From contig CBDDTF010000003.1 of NCBI GenBank assembly GCA_965233705.1, forward strand, positions 496,001 to 560,000: a stretch of DNA of 64,000 nucleotides. Reading direction: 5' to 3'. Position numbers and translations under genes: made by a program. The notes beneath the pieces are model-generated. The model was not told the origin of the DNA. It did no database searches and saw only the letters and a list, made by a program, of their open reading frames with translations. The stretch is from Algihabitans sp965233705 (GTDB lineage: Bacteria > Pseudomonadota > Alphaproteobacteria > Kiloniellales > DSM-21159). This document shows positions 1 through 9,708 of the stretch, one piece after another (the first letter of the stretch is position 1; each line of letters opens with the position of its first letter).

Positions 1-597
1 CGGGCGCGGCCGGTTGGGCAGGTAGCGGGCCACCGCCTCGGCCGCCTCCTCCAGGTCGGCGAAGCCGTGCCGCAGGTCGGCCGCCATGAAGCTCAGCACC
101 TCCTCGACGCCCTCCTGGCGCAGCCGGGGCGTGACGTCGACCAGCACCGCGCCGGCGAAGGGGGCTGCGGTGTCGCTCCCCGGCGCGCCCCCCGCCGTGG
201 TTCTGCGGAGCGCCAGCTCGGCCGCGGTCATGGCCGCCAGGCCGCCGAGGGAGGCGCCGATCACCACCGGCTTGACCGGGAAGGCGGCGGTGACGTCCAG
301 CAGATCCTCGGCGAAGCGGGCGATGCGGTAGTCCTGGTCGGGCGCCCAGGCGCTCTGCCCATGGCCGCGCTGGTCGAGCGCGATGGCCCGCCAGCCCGCC
401 TCGGCCAGGCGACGGGCGGTGCCCTTCCAGGCGGCGCGGGTCTGGCCGCCGCCGTGCAGCAGCAGCACCGGCGGCGCTCCGGCCTCGCCGTGGTCCTCGC
501 CGGCCAGGCGCAGGCCGGCGCGGCTGCGGAAGACGATGTCCCAGGCTTGCGGCGTCTCGGCGGCCGGCGGCGAGACGGTGTCGGCGGGGGGCGTCAT
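1..597 (-). CDS. alpha/beta-fold hydrolase, partial (C-terminus outside window)
   Basis: Predicted alpha/beta-fold hydrolase that runs off the left edge; the first 199 codons are visible. HGGGQT at residues 48-53 fits the oxyanion-hole loop, DQRGHG lies at 75-80, and the nucleophile elbow GASLGG at 114-119 puts the catalytic Ser at 116. The catalytic His would lie beyond the window. It starts 7 bp after the hutU stop on the same strand, so it is probably co-transcribed with hutU. The substrate cannot be told from sequence; a link to histidine catabolism would be inference from position only. Confidence 0.88.
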   Translation of the reverse strand, partial: MTPPADTVSPPAAETPQAWDIVFRSRAGLRLAGEDHGEAGAPPVLLLHGGGQTRAAWKGTARRLAEAGWRAIALDQRGHGQSAWAPDQDYRIARFAEDLLDVTAAFPVKPVVIGASLGGLAAMTAAELALRRTTAGGAPGSDTAAPFAGAVLVDVTPRLRQEGVEEVLSFMAADLRHGFADLEEAAEAVARYLPNRPRP

Positions 598-604
598 GGG
601 GGCT

Positions 605-2386
<1,782 letters not shown>

Positions 2387-2559
2387 GGCGGCTCTCCCTG
2401 GGCTCTCGCCTCGGCAGGCGATGTCTCGAACGGGCCTCTTTCGCGGGCCGGCCCCTGGCCGGCGGCGCAGGCAGCCTATACGATTTGCCGGTGCGGCACC
2501 CATGCCCATCGGCGTGCCCGCCGTTCGGCCCCGATCCTTCCCCACGCGCAGGAGTCCAG
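2387..2559. promoter_or_regulatory. divergent hutU/hutG intergenic region
   Basis: This 173-bp gap separates the divergent starts of hutU (minus) and hutG (plus), so it should hold promoters for both. A CTATAC/GTATAG sequence near 2475-2481 could serve as a -10 element on either strand, but I see no matching -35. I found no palindrome of the HutC operator type. hutG has a GCAGGAG ribosome-binding site at 2548-2554. Confidence 0.45.
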
Positions 2560-3387
2560 ATGACCGGCGAGAGCCCCTTCGTCCTCACCCCGGGCGACAA
2601 TCCCTTGCTGATCTCCGTGCCCCACTGCGGCACGGCGGTGCCGCCGGAGCTCTTCGCGCGCTTCACGCCGGCCGGCCAGATCCTGGCCGACACCGACTGG
2701 CACGTCGACCGGCTCTACGGCTTCGCCCGCGAGCTGGGGGCGGGGATGATCGCCGCGCGCTACTCGCGCTACGTCATCGACCTCAACCGCGCACCCGACG
2801 GCAGCGCGCTCTATCCCGGCGCCAGCAACACCGAGCTCTGCCCGACCACGACCTTCGACGAGCAGCCGATCTACCGGCCCGGCGCGGCGCCCGACGACGC
2901 GGAGATCGCGGCGCGCCGCACCGCCTACTGGCAGCCCTACCACCGGGCCGTGACCGCCGAGCTGAAGCGGCTGCGCGCGCGCCACGGCGTCGCTCTGCTG
3001 TGGGAGGCCCACTCGATCCGCAGCCATGTGCCGCGCTTCTTCGAAGGGCGCCTGCCGGACCTCAACCTGGGCAGCGCCAACGGCACCAGCGCAGCGGCCG
3101 AGCTGGTCGACGCCGCCGCCGCGGCCGGGCGCGACAGCCCCTTCGCGCTGGCGGTCGACGGCCGCTTCAAGGGCGGTTACCTGACCCGCGCCAACGGCCG
3201 GCCGGCGGAGGCGATCCACGCCCTGCAGATGGAGCTGGCGCAGGACCTCTACATGGAGGAGCGCCCGCCGTTCACCTACCGCGCGGACCTGGCCGGCAAG
3301 CTGCAGCCGACGCTGCGGGCGATGCTGGAGGCGGTGCTCTCGGCGCTCGCGGCGCTCACCCCGCCAGCGCGGCGCTCTCCAGGGTGA
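2560..3387 (+). CDS. hutG: N-formylglutamate deformylase (N-formylglutamate amidohydrolase)
   Basis: Hydrolyses N-formylglutamate to glutamate and formate, the last step of the five-step histidine pathway. The 275-residue protein has the expected blocks: SVPHCGTAVP near the N-terminus, DTDWHVDRLYGF, YVIDLNR, LWEAHSIRSHVP and the C-terminal KGGYLTRANG. The His/Asp/Glu residues in these blocks fit the zinc site of the family. The ATG at 2560 follows GCAGGAG. Its partner HutF, which makes the substrate, is encoded at 5739-7163. The last 32 bp overlap the convergent OsmC-like gene. Length agrees with the family. Confidence 0.95.
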   Translation: MTGESPFVLTPGDNPLLISVPHCGTAVPPELFARFTPAGQILADTDWHVDRLYGFARELGAGMIAARYSRYVIDLNRAPDGSALYPGASNTELCPTTTFDEQPIYRPGAAPDDAEIAARRTAYWQPYHRAVTAELKRLRARHGVALLWEAHSIRSHVPRFFEGRLPDLNLGSANGTSAAAELVDAAAAAGRDSPFALAVDGRFKGGYLTRANGRPAEAIHALQMELAQDLYMEERPPFTYRADLAGKLQPTLRAMLEAVLSALAALTPPARRSPG

Positions 3388-3787
3388 TCTCCGTGCCGGC
3401 CAGGGCGCGGGAGACGGGGCAGAAGCCCTTGGCCTCCTCGGCGACCTGTTCGAAGGTTTCGGCATCCAGGCCGGGGACCTTGCCGGTCACGCTGAGCGCG
3501 ACGCCGGTGATGGTGGGCTTGCCGTCGACCTCGCCCAGGGTGACGGCCGCCTTGGCGTCGATGCGGTCGGGCGGAAACCCCTTCTGCTCCAGCAGGGCGG
3601 AAAAGGCCATGGCGTAGCAGCCCGCGTGAGCGGCGCCGATCAGCTCCTCCGGGTTGCTGCCCGGCTGGTCCTCGAAGCGGGTGGGAAAGGAGTAGTCGGT
3701 ATCGACCGCGCCGGACTGGCTCTCGACATGGCCCTTGCCGCCCTTCAGGCCGCCGCTCCAGGTCGCGTTCGCACTGCGTGTGGGCAT
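3356..3787 (-). CDS. OsmC/Ohr family peroxiredoxin
   Basis: A 143-residue OsmC-family thiol peroxidase, expected to reduce organic hydroperoxides. The two redox cysteines are visible: Cys57 in AGCYAMAFS and Cys123 in FCPVSRAL, and EELIGAAHAGC is typical of the OsmC branch. The start at 3787 gives MPTRSANATWSGGLK, the usual OsmC beginning; the open frame upstream of it is not family-like. It is convergent with hutG and the two 3' ends overlap by 32 bp. OsmC is more likely than Ohr, but this is a family-level call. Confidence 0.93.
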   Translation of the reverse strand: MPTRSANATWSGGLKGGKGHVESQSGAVDTDYSFPTRFEDQPGSNPEELIGAAHAGCYAMAFSALLEQKGFPPDRIDAKAAVTLGEVDGKPTITGVALSVTGKVPGLDAETFEQVAEEAKGFCPVSRALAGTEITLESAALAG

Positions 3788-3871
3788 GGTGACTCCGCCT
3801 CCCGTTCGAGGGTTCTCGGGTCTCGCGGGGAGCGGCCCGTCGCGGCCGCGTCCCGCTGTCCAGCCTACTAG

Positions 3872-4270
3872 ACGCCTGGGGGGACTTCCAGTTCCCCACC
3901 CGGTTGTGGTGCGGCGCTCGCGCGCGGCACTGCGAAGGAGCGGCCCGGCGTGGTGCCGAGCGCCGTGCGGAAGGCGGCGACGAAGGCGCTGACGCTGTCG
4001 GCGGCGCTGGTCGCGGTCACCCTGATGTTCGCCGGCATCCCGATCACCGGCTGGCTGCTGGGGCACTACGTGGCGTCCGCCTGGCGGGCCCGCGCCTTTG
4101 CGGTGGAGTACCTGCTGGCGCTCGGCGTCAGCTCCGCCGTGGTGCCGGCGATGGCGGCGCTGCACCTGGCCGGCCAGGGCTTCGACCGGCAGTACCTGGC
4201 CTTCGCCGCGGCGGCGGCGGTGGTGGTCGGCGGTGCGCTCTGCCTGCCGCGTCCGGAGGCCGGCGGGCGA
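3872..4270 (+). pseudogene. C-terminal remnant of an MFS transporter
   Basis: The frame after the stop at 3869-3871 encodes three hydrophobic segments in the pattern of the last helices of a major facilitator transporter: FAGIPITGWLLGHYV, then WRARAFAVEYLLALGVSSAVVP, then YLAFAAAAAVVVGGALCLPR. WRxRAFAVxYLL followed by a small-residue helix and a short LH loop is common in MFS C-termini. There is no N-terminal part, and no stop in frame before it enters the antisense of hutI. A GTG at 3950 has AAGGAG at 3935-3940, so a short product is possible. I read it as a truncated relic; hutI or a rearrangement has removed its end. The rest of the 3788-4270 gap holds nothing I recognise. Confidence 0.55.
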
Positions 4271-5569
4271 TCAGACCGTCAGCGGGCTCTGACGCGGCTT
4301 GCCGTCCTGAATGGCGTAGGCCAGCGGGTTGAAGCCCAGGCGGTAGGCCAGTTCGCCCGGCCGCTCGATCTCCCAGACCGCCAGGTCGGCGGCCTTGCCG
4401 ACCTCCAGGGTGCCGTGGCTGGCGCCCAGGCCCAGCGCCACCGCGGCGCTGCGGGTGAAGCCGGTCAGTGCCTCCTCCGGTGTCATGCGGAAGAGGGTGC
4501 AGGCCAGGTTCATCGCCAGCAGCGGCGAGGTCAGCGGCGAGCTGCCGGGGTTGCAGTCGGTAGCCAGCGCCATGGCGACGCCGTGGCTCCGGAAGGCCGC
4601 GATCGGCGGAAGCTGCGTCTCGCGCAGCACGTAGAAGGCGCCGGGCAGCAGCACGGCCACCGTGCCGGCGGCGGCCATGGCCGCCGCCCCGGCCTCGCCG
4701 GTGTACTCCAGGTGATCGGCCGACAGCGCCTTGAAGCGGGCGGCCAGCGCGGCACCGCCAAGGTCGGAGAGCTGGTCGGCGTGCAGCTTGACCGGCAGGC
4801 CCAGCGCCTGCGCCGCGGTGAACAGGCGCGCCGTCTCCTCGGGGGTGAAGGCGATCGACTCGCAAAAGGCGTCGACCGCGTCGGCCAGACCCGCCTCGGC
4901 GAGGGGCGGCAGCATGGCGATCACCGCCTCCAGGTAGCCGGCGCGGTCGTCGCGGTATTCCGGCGGCACGGCGTGGGCGCCCAGGAAGGTGGTGCGCAGC
5001 GTCACCGGGTAGTCGGCGGCGAGCCGCCGGGCGACGCGCAGCATCTTGACCTCGGTCTCCAGGTCCAGGCCGTAGCCCGACTTGACCTCGACCGCGGTCA
5101 CGCCCTCGCTCAGCAGCGTCTCCAGCCGCGGCCGGGCGGCGGCCAGCAGCGTCTCCTCGTCGGCCGCGCGGGTGGCGGCGACGGTGGCGGCGATGCCGCC
5201 GCCGGCGCGGGCGATCTCCTCGTAGCTGGCGCCGGTCAGGCGCAGCTCGAACTCGGCCGCGCGGTTGCCGCCGTAGACCAGGTGGGTGTGGCAGTCGATC
5301 AGGCCGGGGGTCACCCAGCGCCCTTCCAGCGGGACCAGCCGCTTGGCGCCCTGGTGCGGCAGCTCGCGCATCGGTCCCAGCCAGGCGATGTGGCCGTCGC
5401 GCACGGCCAGGGCCATGCCCTCCAGCGCGCCGTAGGGCGTGCCGTTGGGCACCATGGTGGCCAGGCGCGCGTCGGTGAAGAGCAGGTCCCACTGCTCCTC
5501 GCCCTGCGCAGCGGCGAGGCGCGTCGGGCTGGGAGAGCCGGGGGAGTCGATCCCGGGGGAGTCGGTCAT
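4271..5569 (-). CDS. hutI: imidazolonepropionase
   Basis: Hydrolyses 4-imidazolone-5-propionate to N-formimidoyl-L-glutamate, the third step of histidine degradation. This amidohydrolase-superfamily protein of 432 residues shows the metal motif DCHTHLVYGGNRAAEFE, the TAVEVKSGYGLD segment, the HADQLSD metal-binding block and ALATDCNPGSS. These are diagnostic for HutI. The start at 5569 gives a Pro/Ser-rich leader of about 25 residues before the family core, slightly longer than usual; no better start is visible. It is divergent from hutF. Confidence 0.97.
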   Translation of the reverse strand: MTDSPGIDSPGSPSPTRLAAAQGEEQWDLLFTDARLATMVPNGTPYGALEGMALAVRDGHIAWLGPMRELPHQGAKRLVPLEGRWVTPGLIDCHTHLVYGGNRAAEFELRLTGASYEEIARAGGGIAATVAATRAADEETLLAAARPRLETLLSEGVTAVEVKSGYGLDLETEVKMLRVARRLAADYPVTLRTTFLGAHAVPPEYRDDRAGYLEAVIAMLPPLAEAGLADAVDAFCESIAFTPEETARLFTAAQALGLPVKLHADQLSDLGGAALAARFKALSADHLEYTGEAGAAAMAAAGTVAVLLPGAFYVLRETQLPPIAAFRSHGVAMALATDCNPGSSPLTSPLLAMNLACTLFRMTPEEALTGFTRSAAVALGLGASHGTLEVGKAADLAVWEIERPGELAYRLGFNPLAYAIQDGKPRQSPLTV

Positions 5570-5738
5570 GGGCCGGCGGGTCCTCCGTGTCGTTGCGCCC
5601 GCATCGTCGTTGCGTTCGCGGCGCGGTTCTTTGCGCGGCGCCCCTGCCTGCGGTGCCCTGGCGCGCCGTCGCCCTTTGCGGCACCCGGACGGATAGAGTA
5701 TCCGGTCTGTGAAATAGCCTTGGAAGCGGGACAGGTCC
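5570..5738. promoter_or_regulatory. divergent hutI/hutF intergenic region
   Basis: A 169-bp gap between the divergent hutI and hutF starts, expected to carry back-to-back promoters. The hutF side is relatively AT-rich around GATAGAGTATCC (5691-5702) and GTGAAATAG (5709-5717). No convincing -35/-10 pair or HutC-like palindrome could be assigned by eye. Confidence 0.4.
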
Positions 5739-7163
5739 ATGATCTTGCATCGGCTGTTCGCGCCGCAGGCCCTGCTCCCGGAGGGGTGGCGCCGCGACGT
5801 GCTGTTCGACATCGGCCCCGACGGCGGCCTGGCCGCGGTGACGCCGGACAGCGGTCCCGCCGAGGCGGCGACGGCCGCCGGGGCGGAGCGGGCGGCCGGG
5901 CCGGTGATCCCGGGCATGCCGAACCTGCACAGCCACGCCTTTCAGCGCGCCTTGGCCGGGCTGGGCGAGCAGGCGGCCAGCCCCGACGACTCCTTCTGGA
6001 GCTGGCGGGCGTTGATGTACCGCTTCGTCGCGCGGCTCGGCCCGGAGGAGATCCAGGCCATCGCCACCCAGCTCTACATCGAGCTGCTGAAGGCCGGCTA
6101 CACCGCGGTCGGCGAGTTCCACTACCTGCACCACGCCCCCGACGGCACGCCCTACGCCCGGCGGGCGGAGACCGGGCTGCGGCTGCTGGAGGCGGCCCGG
6201 TCCAGCGGCATCGGCCTCACCCTGCTGCCGGTGCTCTACGGCTACGGCGGCTTCGGCGGCCAGGCGGCGGAGACGGGGCAGCGGCGCTTTCTCAACACGC
6301 CCGAGGGGCTGCTGGAGATCGTCGCCGCGCTGCAGGCCGCCAGCGACGGCGACCCGCAGGTGCGCGTCGGCCTGGCGCCCCATTCGCTGCGGGCGGTGAC
6401 GCCCGACGGCCTGGCGGCGGCGCTGGCCGGTCTCGACAGCCTGGACGCCACGGCGCCGCGGCACATCCACGTGGCCGAGCAGCGCCGCGAGGTGGAGGAC
6501 TGCCTGGCCTGGTGCGGCGCGCGGCCGGTGGCCTGGCTGCTCGACAACCAGCCGCTCGACCGGCACTGGTGCCTGGTCCACGCCACCCACATGGAGCCGG
6601 CGGAGACCGCCGCGCTCGCCCGCAGCGGCGCCGTGGCCGGGCTCTGTCCGAGTACCGAGGCCAACCTGGGCGACGGGCTGTTCGACGGGCCCGGCTACTG
6701 GGCGGCGCAGGGGGCCTGGGGCATTGGCTCCGACGCCCAGGTCTCGCTCAGCCCGATCGAGGAGCTGCGGCTGCTGGAGTACGGACAGCGGCTGCGGGCC
6801 GAGCGGCGCAACGTCCTGCGCGGCCCGGGGGGCGGGGCCGGGGCCGGGGGCGAGGCCCCCGTCAACGTCGGCGCCGAGCTCTATCGCGGCGCCCTGGCCG
6901 GCGGAGCGCAGGCACTGGGCCGGCCGCTCGGGCGGCTGGCACCCGGCTACCGCGCGGATCTGCTGGTGCTGGACCCCGAGACGCCGGCCCTGGTCGGGCT
7001 GGCCGGCGACCGGCTGCTCGACGCGCTGGTCTTCGCCGGCAATGCCAACCCGGTGCGCGACGTGGCGGTCGGCGGTCGCTGGTGCGTGCGCGACCGGCGC
7101 CACCCCTTGGAAGCCCAGGCGCTAGAGGGCTTCGCCGCGGCCCGCCGCGCGCTGCTGGCCTAA
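5739..7163 (+). CDS. hutF: formimidoylglutamate deiminase
   Basis: Deiminates N-formimidoyl-L-glutamate to N-formyl-L-glutamate and ammonia, feeding HutG. The 474-residue amidohydrolase shows the HutF series: NLHSHAFQRALAGL (metal His pair), GEFHYLHH, VGLAPHSLRAV, HIHVAEQRREVEDC, LVHATHMEPAE and IGSDAQVSLSPIEELRLLE. Together these separate it from HutI and from generic cytosine-deaminase-like proteins. A HutF plus HutG pair means the organism uses the route that releases formate rather than formamide. It starts at the ATG 170 bp from the divergent hutI start. Confidence 0.96.
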   Translation: MILHRLFAPQALLPEGWRRDVLFDIGPDGGLAAVTPDSGPAEAATAAGAERAAGPVIPGMPNLHSHAFQRALAGLGEQAASPDDSFWSWRALMYRFVARLGPEEIQAIATQLYIELLKAGYTAVGEFHYLHHAPDGTPYARRAETGLRLLEAARSSGIGLTLLPVLYGYGGFGGQAAETGQRRFLNTPEGLLEIVAALQAASDGDPQVRVGLAPHSLRAVTPDGLAAALAGLDSLDATAPRHIHVAEQRREVEDCLAWCGARPVAWLLDNQPLDRHWCLVHATHMEPAETAALARSGAVAGLCPSTEANLGDGLFDGPGYWAAQGAWGIGSDAQVSLSPIEELRLLEYGQRLRAERRNVLRGPGGGAGAGGEAPVNVGAELYRGALAGGAQALGRPLGRLAPGYRADLLVLDPETPALVGLAGDRLLDALVFAGNANPVRDVAVGGRWCVRDRRHPLEAQALEGFAAARRALLA

Positions 7164-7223
7164 CCGGCCGCAAGGCGATAGGCTGCTGCTGTTCGTGGAT
7201 CCCAAGTCTTCGCCCTGCAGAGC

Positions 7224-7844
7224 ATGAGCCGCCTTGTCCTGCCCGCCGATGCCGACACGGTCGCGGGCGCCCTAGCCGACATCCACCACCGCCGCGCCTA
7301 CGTCCAGGCCCTGGTCGCGGCCATGGAGGCGATCCCGGCGCCGGAGCCCGACAGCTACGGCGACCATGACGCCTGGTATCTGGCGGCCCTGGAGGACGGC
7401 GTGTTCCGCCGCGTCTTCGTGGTGGAGTACCGCGCCTGGCGCAGCCGCGTGCGCGACCTGGTGCGCGACCAGCTCTCCGCCGTGGGACGGGATTCCGACC
7501 TCTGGCGCGCGGCCGAGGAGGCGCGCGACGCGGCGGCCTTCGTGTTCCAGGTGCGCCTGCTGCTGCGCGACGAGCTGGACTGCGAGCCGCCGGAGGAGGT
7601 CTGGGCCGGGCTGCAGGAGCTCGCGGCGGTGGCCGAGGCGATCGCCGAGTCCTCGCGGGCCGCCCGGCTGGAGTTGGCCGAGCACTATCCCGACTACTTC
7701 TCCGATCTCGACGTCTTCGGCGACGGCGATCCCACCGGCCGGCTGACGCTGTCGCACGAGCTGGCGCAGCGCGCCTTCGACGCCGGCCTCGCCTTCTGGG
7801 CCGCGCTGCCCTACGAGACGCGCAGCGCGGCCGCGGAGGGGTAG
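7224..7844 (+). CDS. hypothetical protein, alpha-helical, acidic
   Basis: I do not recognise this 206-residue protein. It is acidic, rich in Ala, Glu, Leu and Arg, and looks mainly helical, with no signal peptide, membrane segment or Cys pair. Aromatic-rich patches such as DAWYLAALEDGVFRRVF and HYPDYFSDLDVFGDGDP are its most distinctive parts. Codon use matches its neighbours and it follows hutF by 60 bp on the same strand. Co-expression with hutF is possible but unproven. Confidence 0.7.
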   Translation: MSRLVLPADADTVAGALADIHHRRAYVQALVAAMEAIPAPEPDSYGDHDAWYLAALEDGVFRRVFVVEYRAWRSRVRDLVRDQLSAVGRDSDLWRAAEEARDAAAFVFQVRLLLRDELDCEPPEEVWAGLQELAAVAEAIAESSRAARLELAEHYPDYFSDLDVFGDGDPTGRLTLSHELAQRAFDAGLAFWAALPYETRSAAAEG

Positions 7845-7857
7845 GCCGGGGGCGAGC

Positions 7858-7937
7858 GTCTGGACCCGCGGCCGTCTGGACCCGCGACCGTCTGGACCCG
7901 CGACCGTCTGGACCCGCGACCGTCTGGGCCCGCCGAG
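7858..7937. repeat. five tandem 16-bp repeats in a convergent intergenic region
   Basis: The unit GTCTGGACCCGCGACC appears at 7874-7889, 7890-7905 and 7906-7921. A one-base variant lies at 7858-7873 and a diverged fifth copy at 7922-7937. The array fills the gap between two convergent genes (stops at 7844 and 8056). There are no spacers, so it is a simple minisatellite. The rest of the 7845-8055 gap shows nothing recognisable. Confidence 0.92.
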
Positions 7938-8055
7938 GCGCGCCCAACCGGTCGCGAATCACTCGAGCGCTGGCCGGCTCTGCGTCGGGCGGGGGGCCGT
8001 GCCAACGCCAGAAGTCCGACGCTCCAAGCCGGATGCGCTCCAAGCCGCAGCGGTG

Positions 8056-8397
8056 TCAGCCGACCACGCGCAGCTTCTTCTCGAAGACCCGCAGGCATTC
8101 GGCCAGGCTGGTCGCGCGGGCCAGCCGCTCGCGGTCGGAGAAGACCTGGTACTCCGTCTGCTTGCCGGCGGCGCGCTTGGTGACGGCGTAGAGCGGACGT
8201 TCGTGGGTGTGGCGGAAGATGGAGAAGACCGCCAGGCCGGGGCGGTGGTCGATCGCGTAGTCGCGCCACTCGCCGCTGGCGACCCGCCGGGAATAGATCG
8301 AGAGCAGTTGGTTGAGCTCGGCGCGGGTGAAATAGGTGGCTTTGGCGCTCTTCTTGGCCGGTCGGCGGTATGCCTCGAGGCTCAGCAGATCGCCCAT
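8056..8397 (-). CDS. DUF2794 family protein
   Basis: A 113-residue protein of the alphaproteobacterial DUF2794 family, function unknown. The recognisable core is FTRAELNQLLSIYSRRVA, SGEWRDYAID, LAVFSIFRHTHERPLY and a C-terminal RATSLAECLRVFEKKLR. I chose the ATG at 8397 (MGDLLSLEAYRRP) over an ORF start 51 bp upstream because GGGGGAGAG precedes it and the family begins there. No signal peptide or membrane segment is visible. It is convergent with the 206-residue hypothetical gene. Confidence 0.85.
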   Translation of the reverse strand: MGDLLSLEAYRRPAKKSAKATYFTRAELNQLLSIYSRRVASGEWRDYAIDHRPGLAVFSIFRHTHERPLYAVTKRAAGKQTEYQVFSDRERLARATSLAECLRVFEKKLRVVG

Positions 8398-8483
8398 GAA
8401 GCCGCTCTCCCCCTTTGCGATGCCGGGCCCTCGCGGGCCCCGGGCCACGCGTCTTTCGCCGCGCGGTTTCGTCGTGGTGGGTT

Positions 8484-8897
8484 TCAGTTTTCTTTCGGCT
8501 GGGGAGTTTCGCCGAAATCGGCCGTCAGGTCCAGACTGCCAAGGTCGACGGCCGGCGCCGTCTCGCGCAGTTCGGGCACGTCGGCGACACGGCGCTGGTC
8601 GCTCGCCAGCGGGTCGGGGTTGGTGTAGCAGGTGACGCCGCCGAGGGTGCGGTAGCAGTGCTCGGTGCTCATCACGAAGGGCTCGGGCTCGCAGAAGCTC
8701 TCGCCGCGGCTGGAGCGCACGAAGGAGCAGTTGCGGTCGAGCGCCAGGCTCAGCGCGTGATCGGTGATCGTCTTGTCGGTGGCCACCAGGGTGACCAGGC
8801 CGGCGCCGGTGAACAGCATGTTCGGTTCACAGGCGCCGAGCAGCAGCGCCATGGCGACGGCCGCCGCCGGCCGAATCGATGCGAGTCGTCCCTTCAT
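8484..8897 (-). CDS. small cysteine-containing lipoprotein, hypothetical
   Basis: A 137-residue predicted lipoprotein: short basic N-terminus, hydrophobic stretch and lipobox LLGAC with the lipidated Cys at 23. The mature part has four more cysteines (in RNCSFV, SFCEPEP, EHCYRT and VTCYTN), which suits disulfides in the periplasm. The middle part, with ALSLALDRNCSFVRSSRG, resembles small lipoproteins common in alphaproteobacteria, but I cannot assign a function. It is divergent from the yfgM-like gene across about 157 bp that should hold promoters. Confidence 0.78.
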   Translation of the reverse strand: MKGRLASIRPAAAVAMALLLGACEPNMLFTGAGLVTLVATDKTITDHALSLALDRNCSFVRSSRGESFCEPEPFVMSTEHCYRTLGGVTCYTNPDPLASDQRRVADVPELRETAPAVDLGSLDLTADFGETPQPKEN

Positions 8898-9054
8898 GCC
8901 ACGGCAGGCTAAGGCCGAGGGGTAAACGAAGCCTTGCCACGGCGCGGCGGAGAGTTGTCACCGGACCGCGGAGTCTTTATCAACCCAGGCCGATGGCGGC
9001 GCAGCGTTCCCGGTCCGGCCGACGGCGGGGCGGCGCCCAGGAAGGGAGCGTCCA

Positions 9055-9702
9055 GTGAGCGATATTTTCCGCGAGGTCGACGAAGAGGTCCGCAAGGAGC
9101 GCTTCGAACGCCTGGCCAAGAAGCACGGTCCTTGGGTGCTCGGACTGGTCCTCGGTGCCCTGGTCGCGCTTGGCGGCTGGCAGCTCTGGCAGCAGTGGCA
9201 GCAGGACCAGCGCCTGGAGCTGGCGGCGCGCTACGAGGCCGCGCTGGCCGAGGCGGCCGGCGGCGACGCCGTTTCGGCGCTGGCGCAACTGGAGGAGATG
9301 ACCGGCGAAGGCTACCAGTCCTACGGCCTGCTGGCCGGCTTCCAGGCGGCGGCGTTGCGCGTCGAGGCGGGAGATCTGGACGGGGCCATCGCCGAGTGGG
9401 ATGCCCTCGCCGAGGACGACGGCGTGCCGGCCCCCTGGCGGGGCGCCGCGCGCCTGCTGGCGGCGCAGCACGCGGTCGGCGAACGCCCGCGCGAGGAGGT
9501 CGAGGCGCGGCTGGCGCCGTTGCTGGAGCCCGAGTCGGTCTATCGCCCGGCGGCGCTGGAACTGGCGGCGCTGGCGGCGCTGGCGGCCGGGGACACCGCC
9601 GGCGCGCGCGCGCGGCTGGAGACCCTGACCGCGATGGCCGAGGCGCCGCCGCAGCTCGCCAATCGGGCGGCGCAGCTCCTCGCCGTCCTGCCGGCCTCCT
9701 GA
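9055..9702 (+). CDS. YfgM-like tetratricopeptide-repeat membrane protein
   Basis: A 215-residue inner-membrane-anchored protein: cytoplasmic N-terminus (DIFREVDEEVRKERFERL), one membrane helix at about residues 26-42, then Ala-rich helical repeats of TPR type in the periplasm. This architecture and the place directly before bamB and der match the yfgM-bamB-der arrangement, where YfgM is an envelope chaperone associated with the Sec translocon. The start is the GTG at 9055, preceded by GGAAGGGAG; MSDIFREVDEEV is the usual beginning. bamB follows after 6 bp. Confidence 0.87.
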   Translation: MSDIFREVDEEVRKERFERLAKKHGPWVLGLVLGALVALGGWQLWQQWQQDQRLELAARYEAALAEAAGGDAVSALAQLEEMTGEGYQSYGLLAGFQAAALRVEAGDLDGAIAEWDALAEDDGVPAPWRGAARLLAAQHAVGERPREEVEARLAPLLEPESVYRPAALELAALAALAAGDTAGARARLETLTAMAEAPPQLANRAAQLLAVLPAS

Positions 9703-9708
9703 GCGCCC

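Noticed and set aside
2387..2545. N-terminal extension of hutU to the far upstream start
   Set aside because: It would cross the divergent promoter region, adds Arg/Gly-rich sequence unlike urocanase, and the ATG at 2386 has a proper ribosome-binding site.
2387..5738. HutC operator in the hut divergent gaps
   Set aside because: No palindrome of the HutC type could be seen in 2387-2559 or 5570-5738.
4128..7103. A 991-codon minus-strand open frame across hutI and hutF
   Set aside because: Its translation is Arg/Gly/Pro-rich with no domain; hutI and hutF in their own frames explain the DNA.
3950..7369. An open frame of 1139 codons on the plus strand
   Set aside because: Only its first 100 or so codons resemble a protein (the MFS remnant). 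The rest is the antisense of hutI and an out-of-frame read through hutF, kept open by high GC.
7858..7937. Possible CRISPR array
   Set aside because: The 16-bp units are directly adjacent with no spacers and there are no cas genes.
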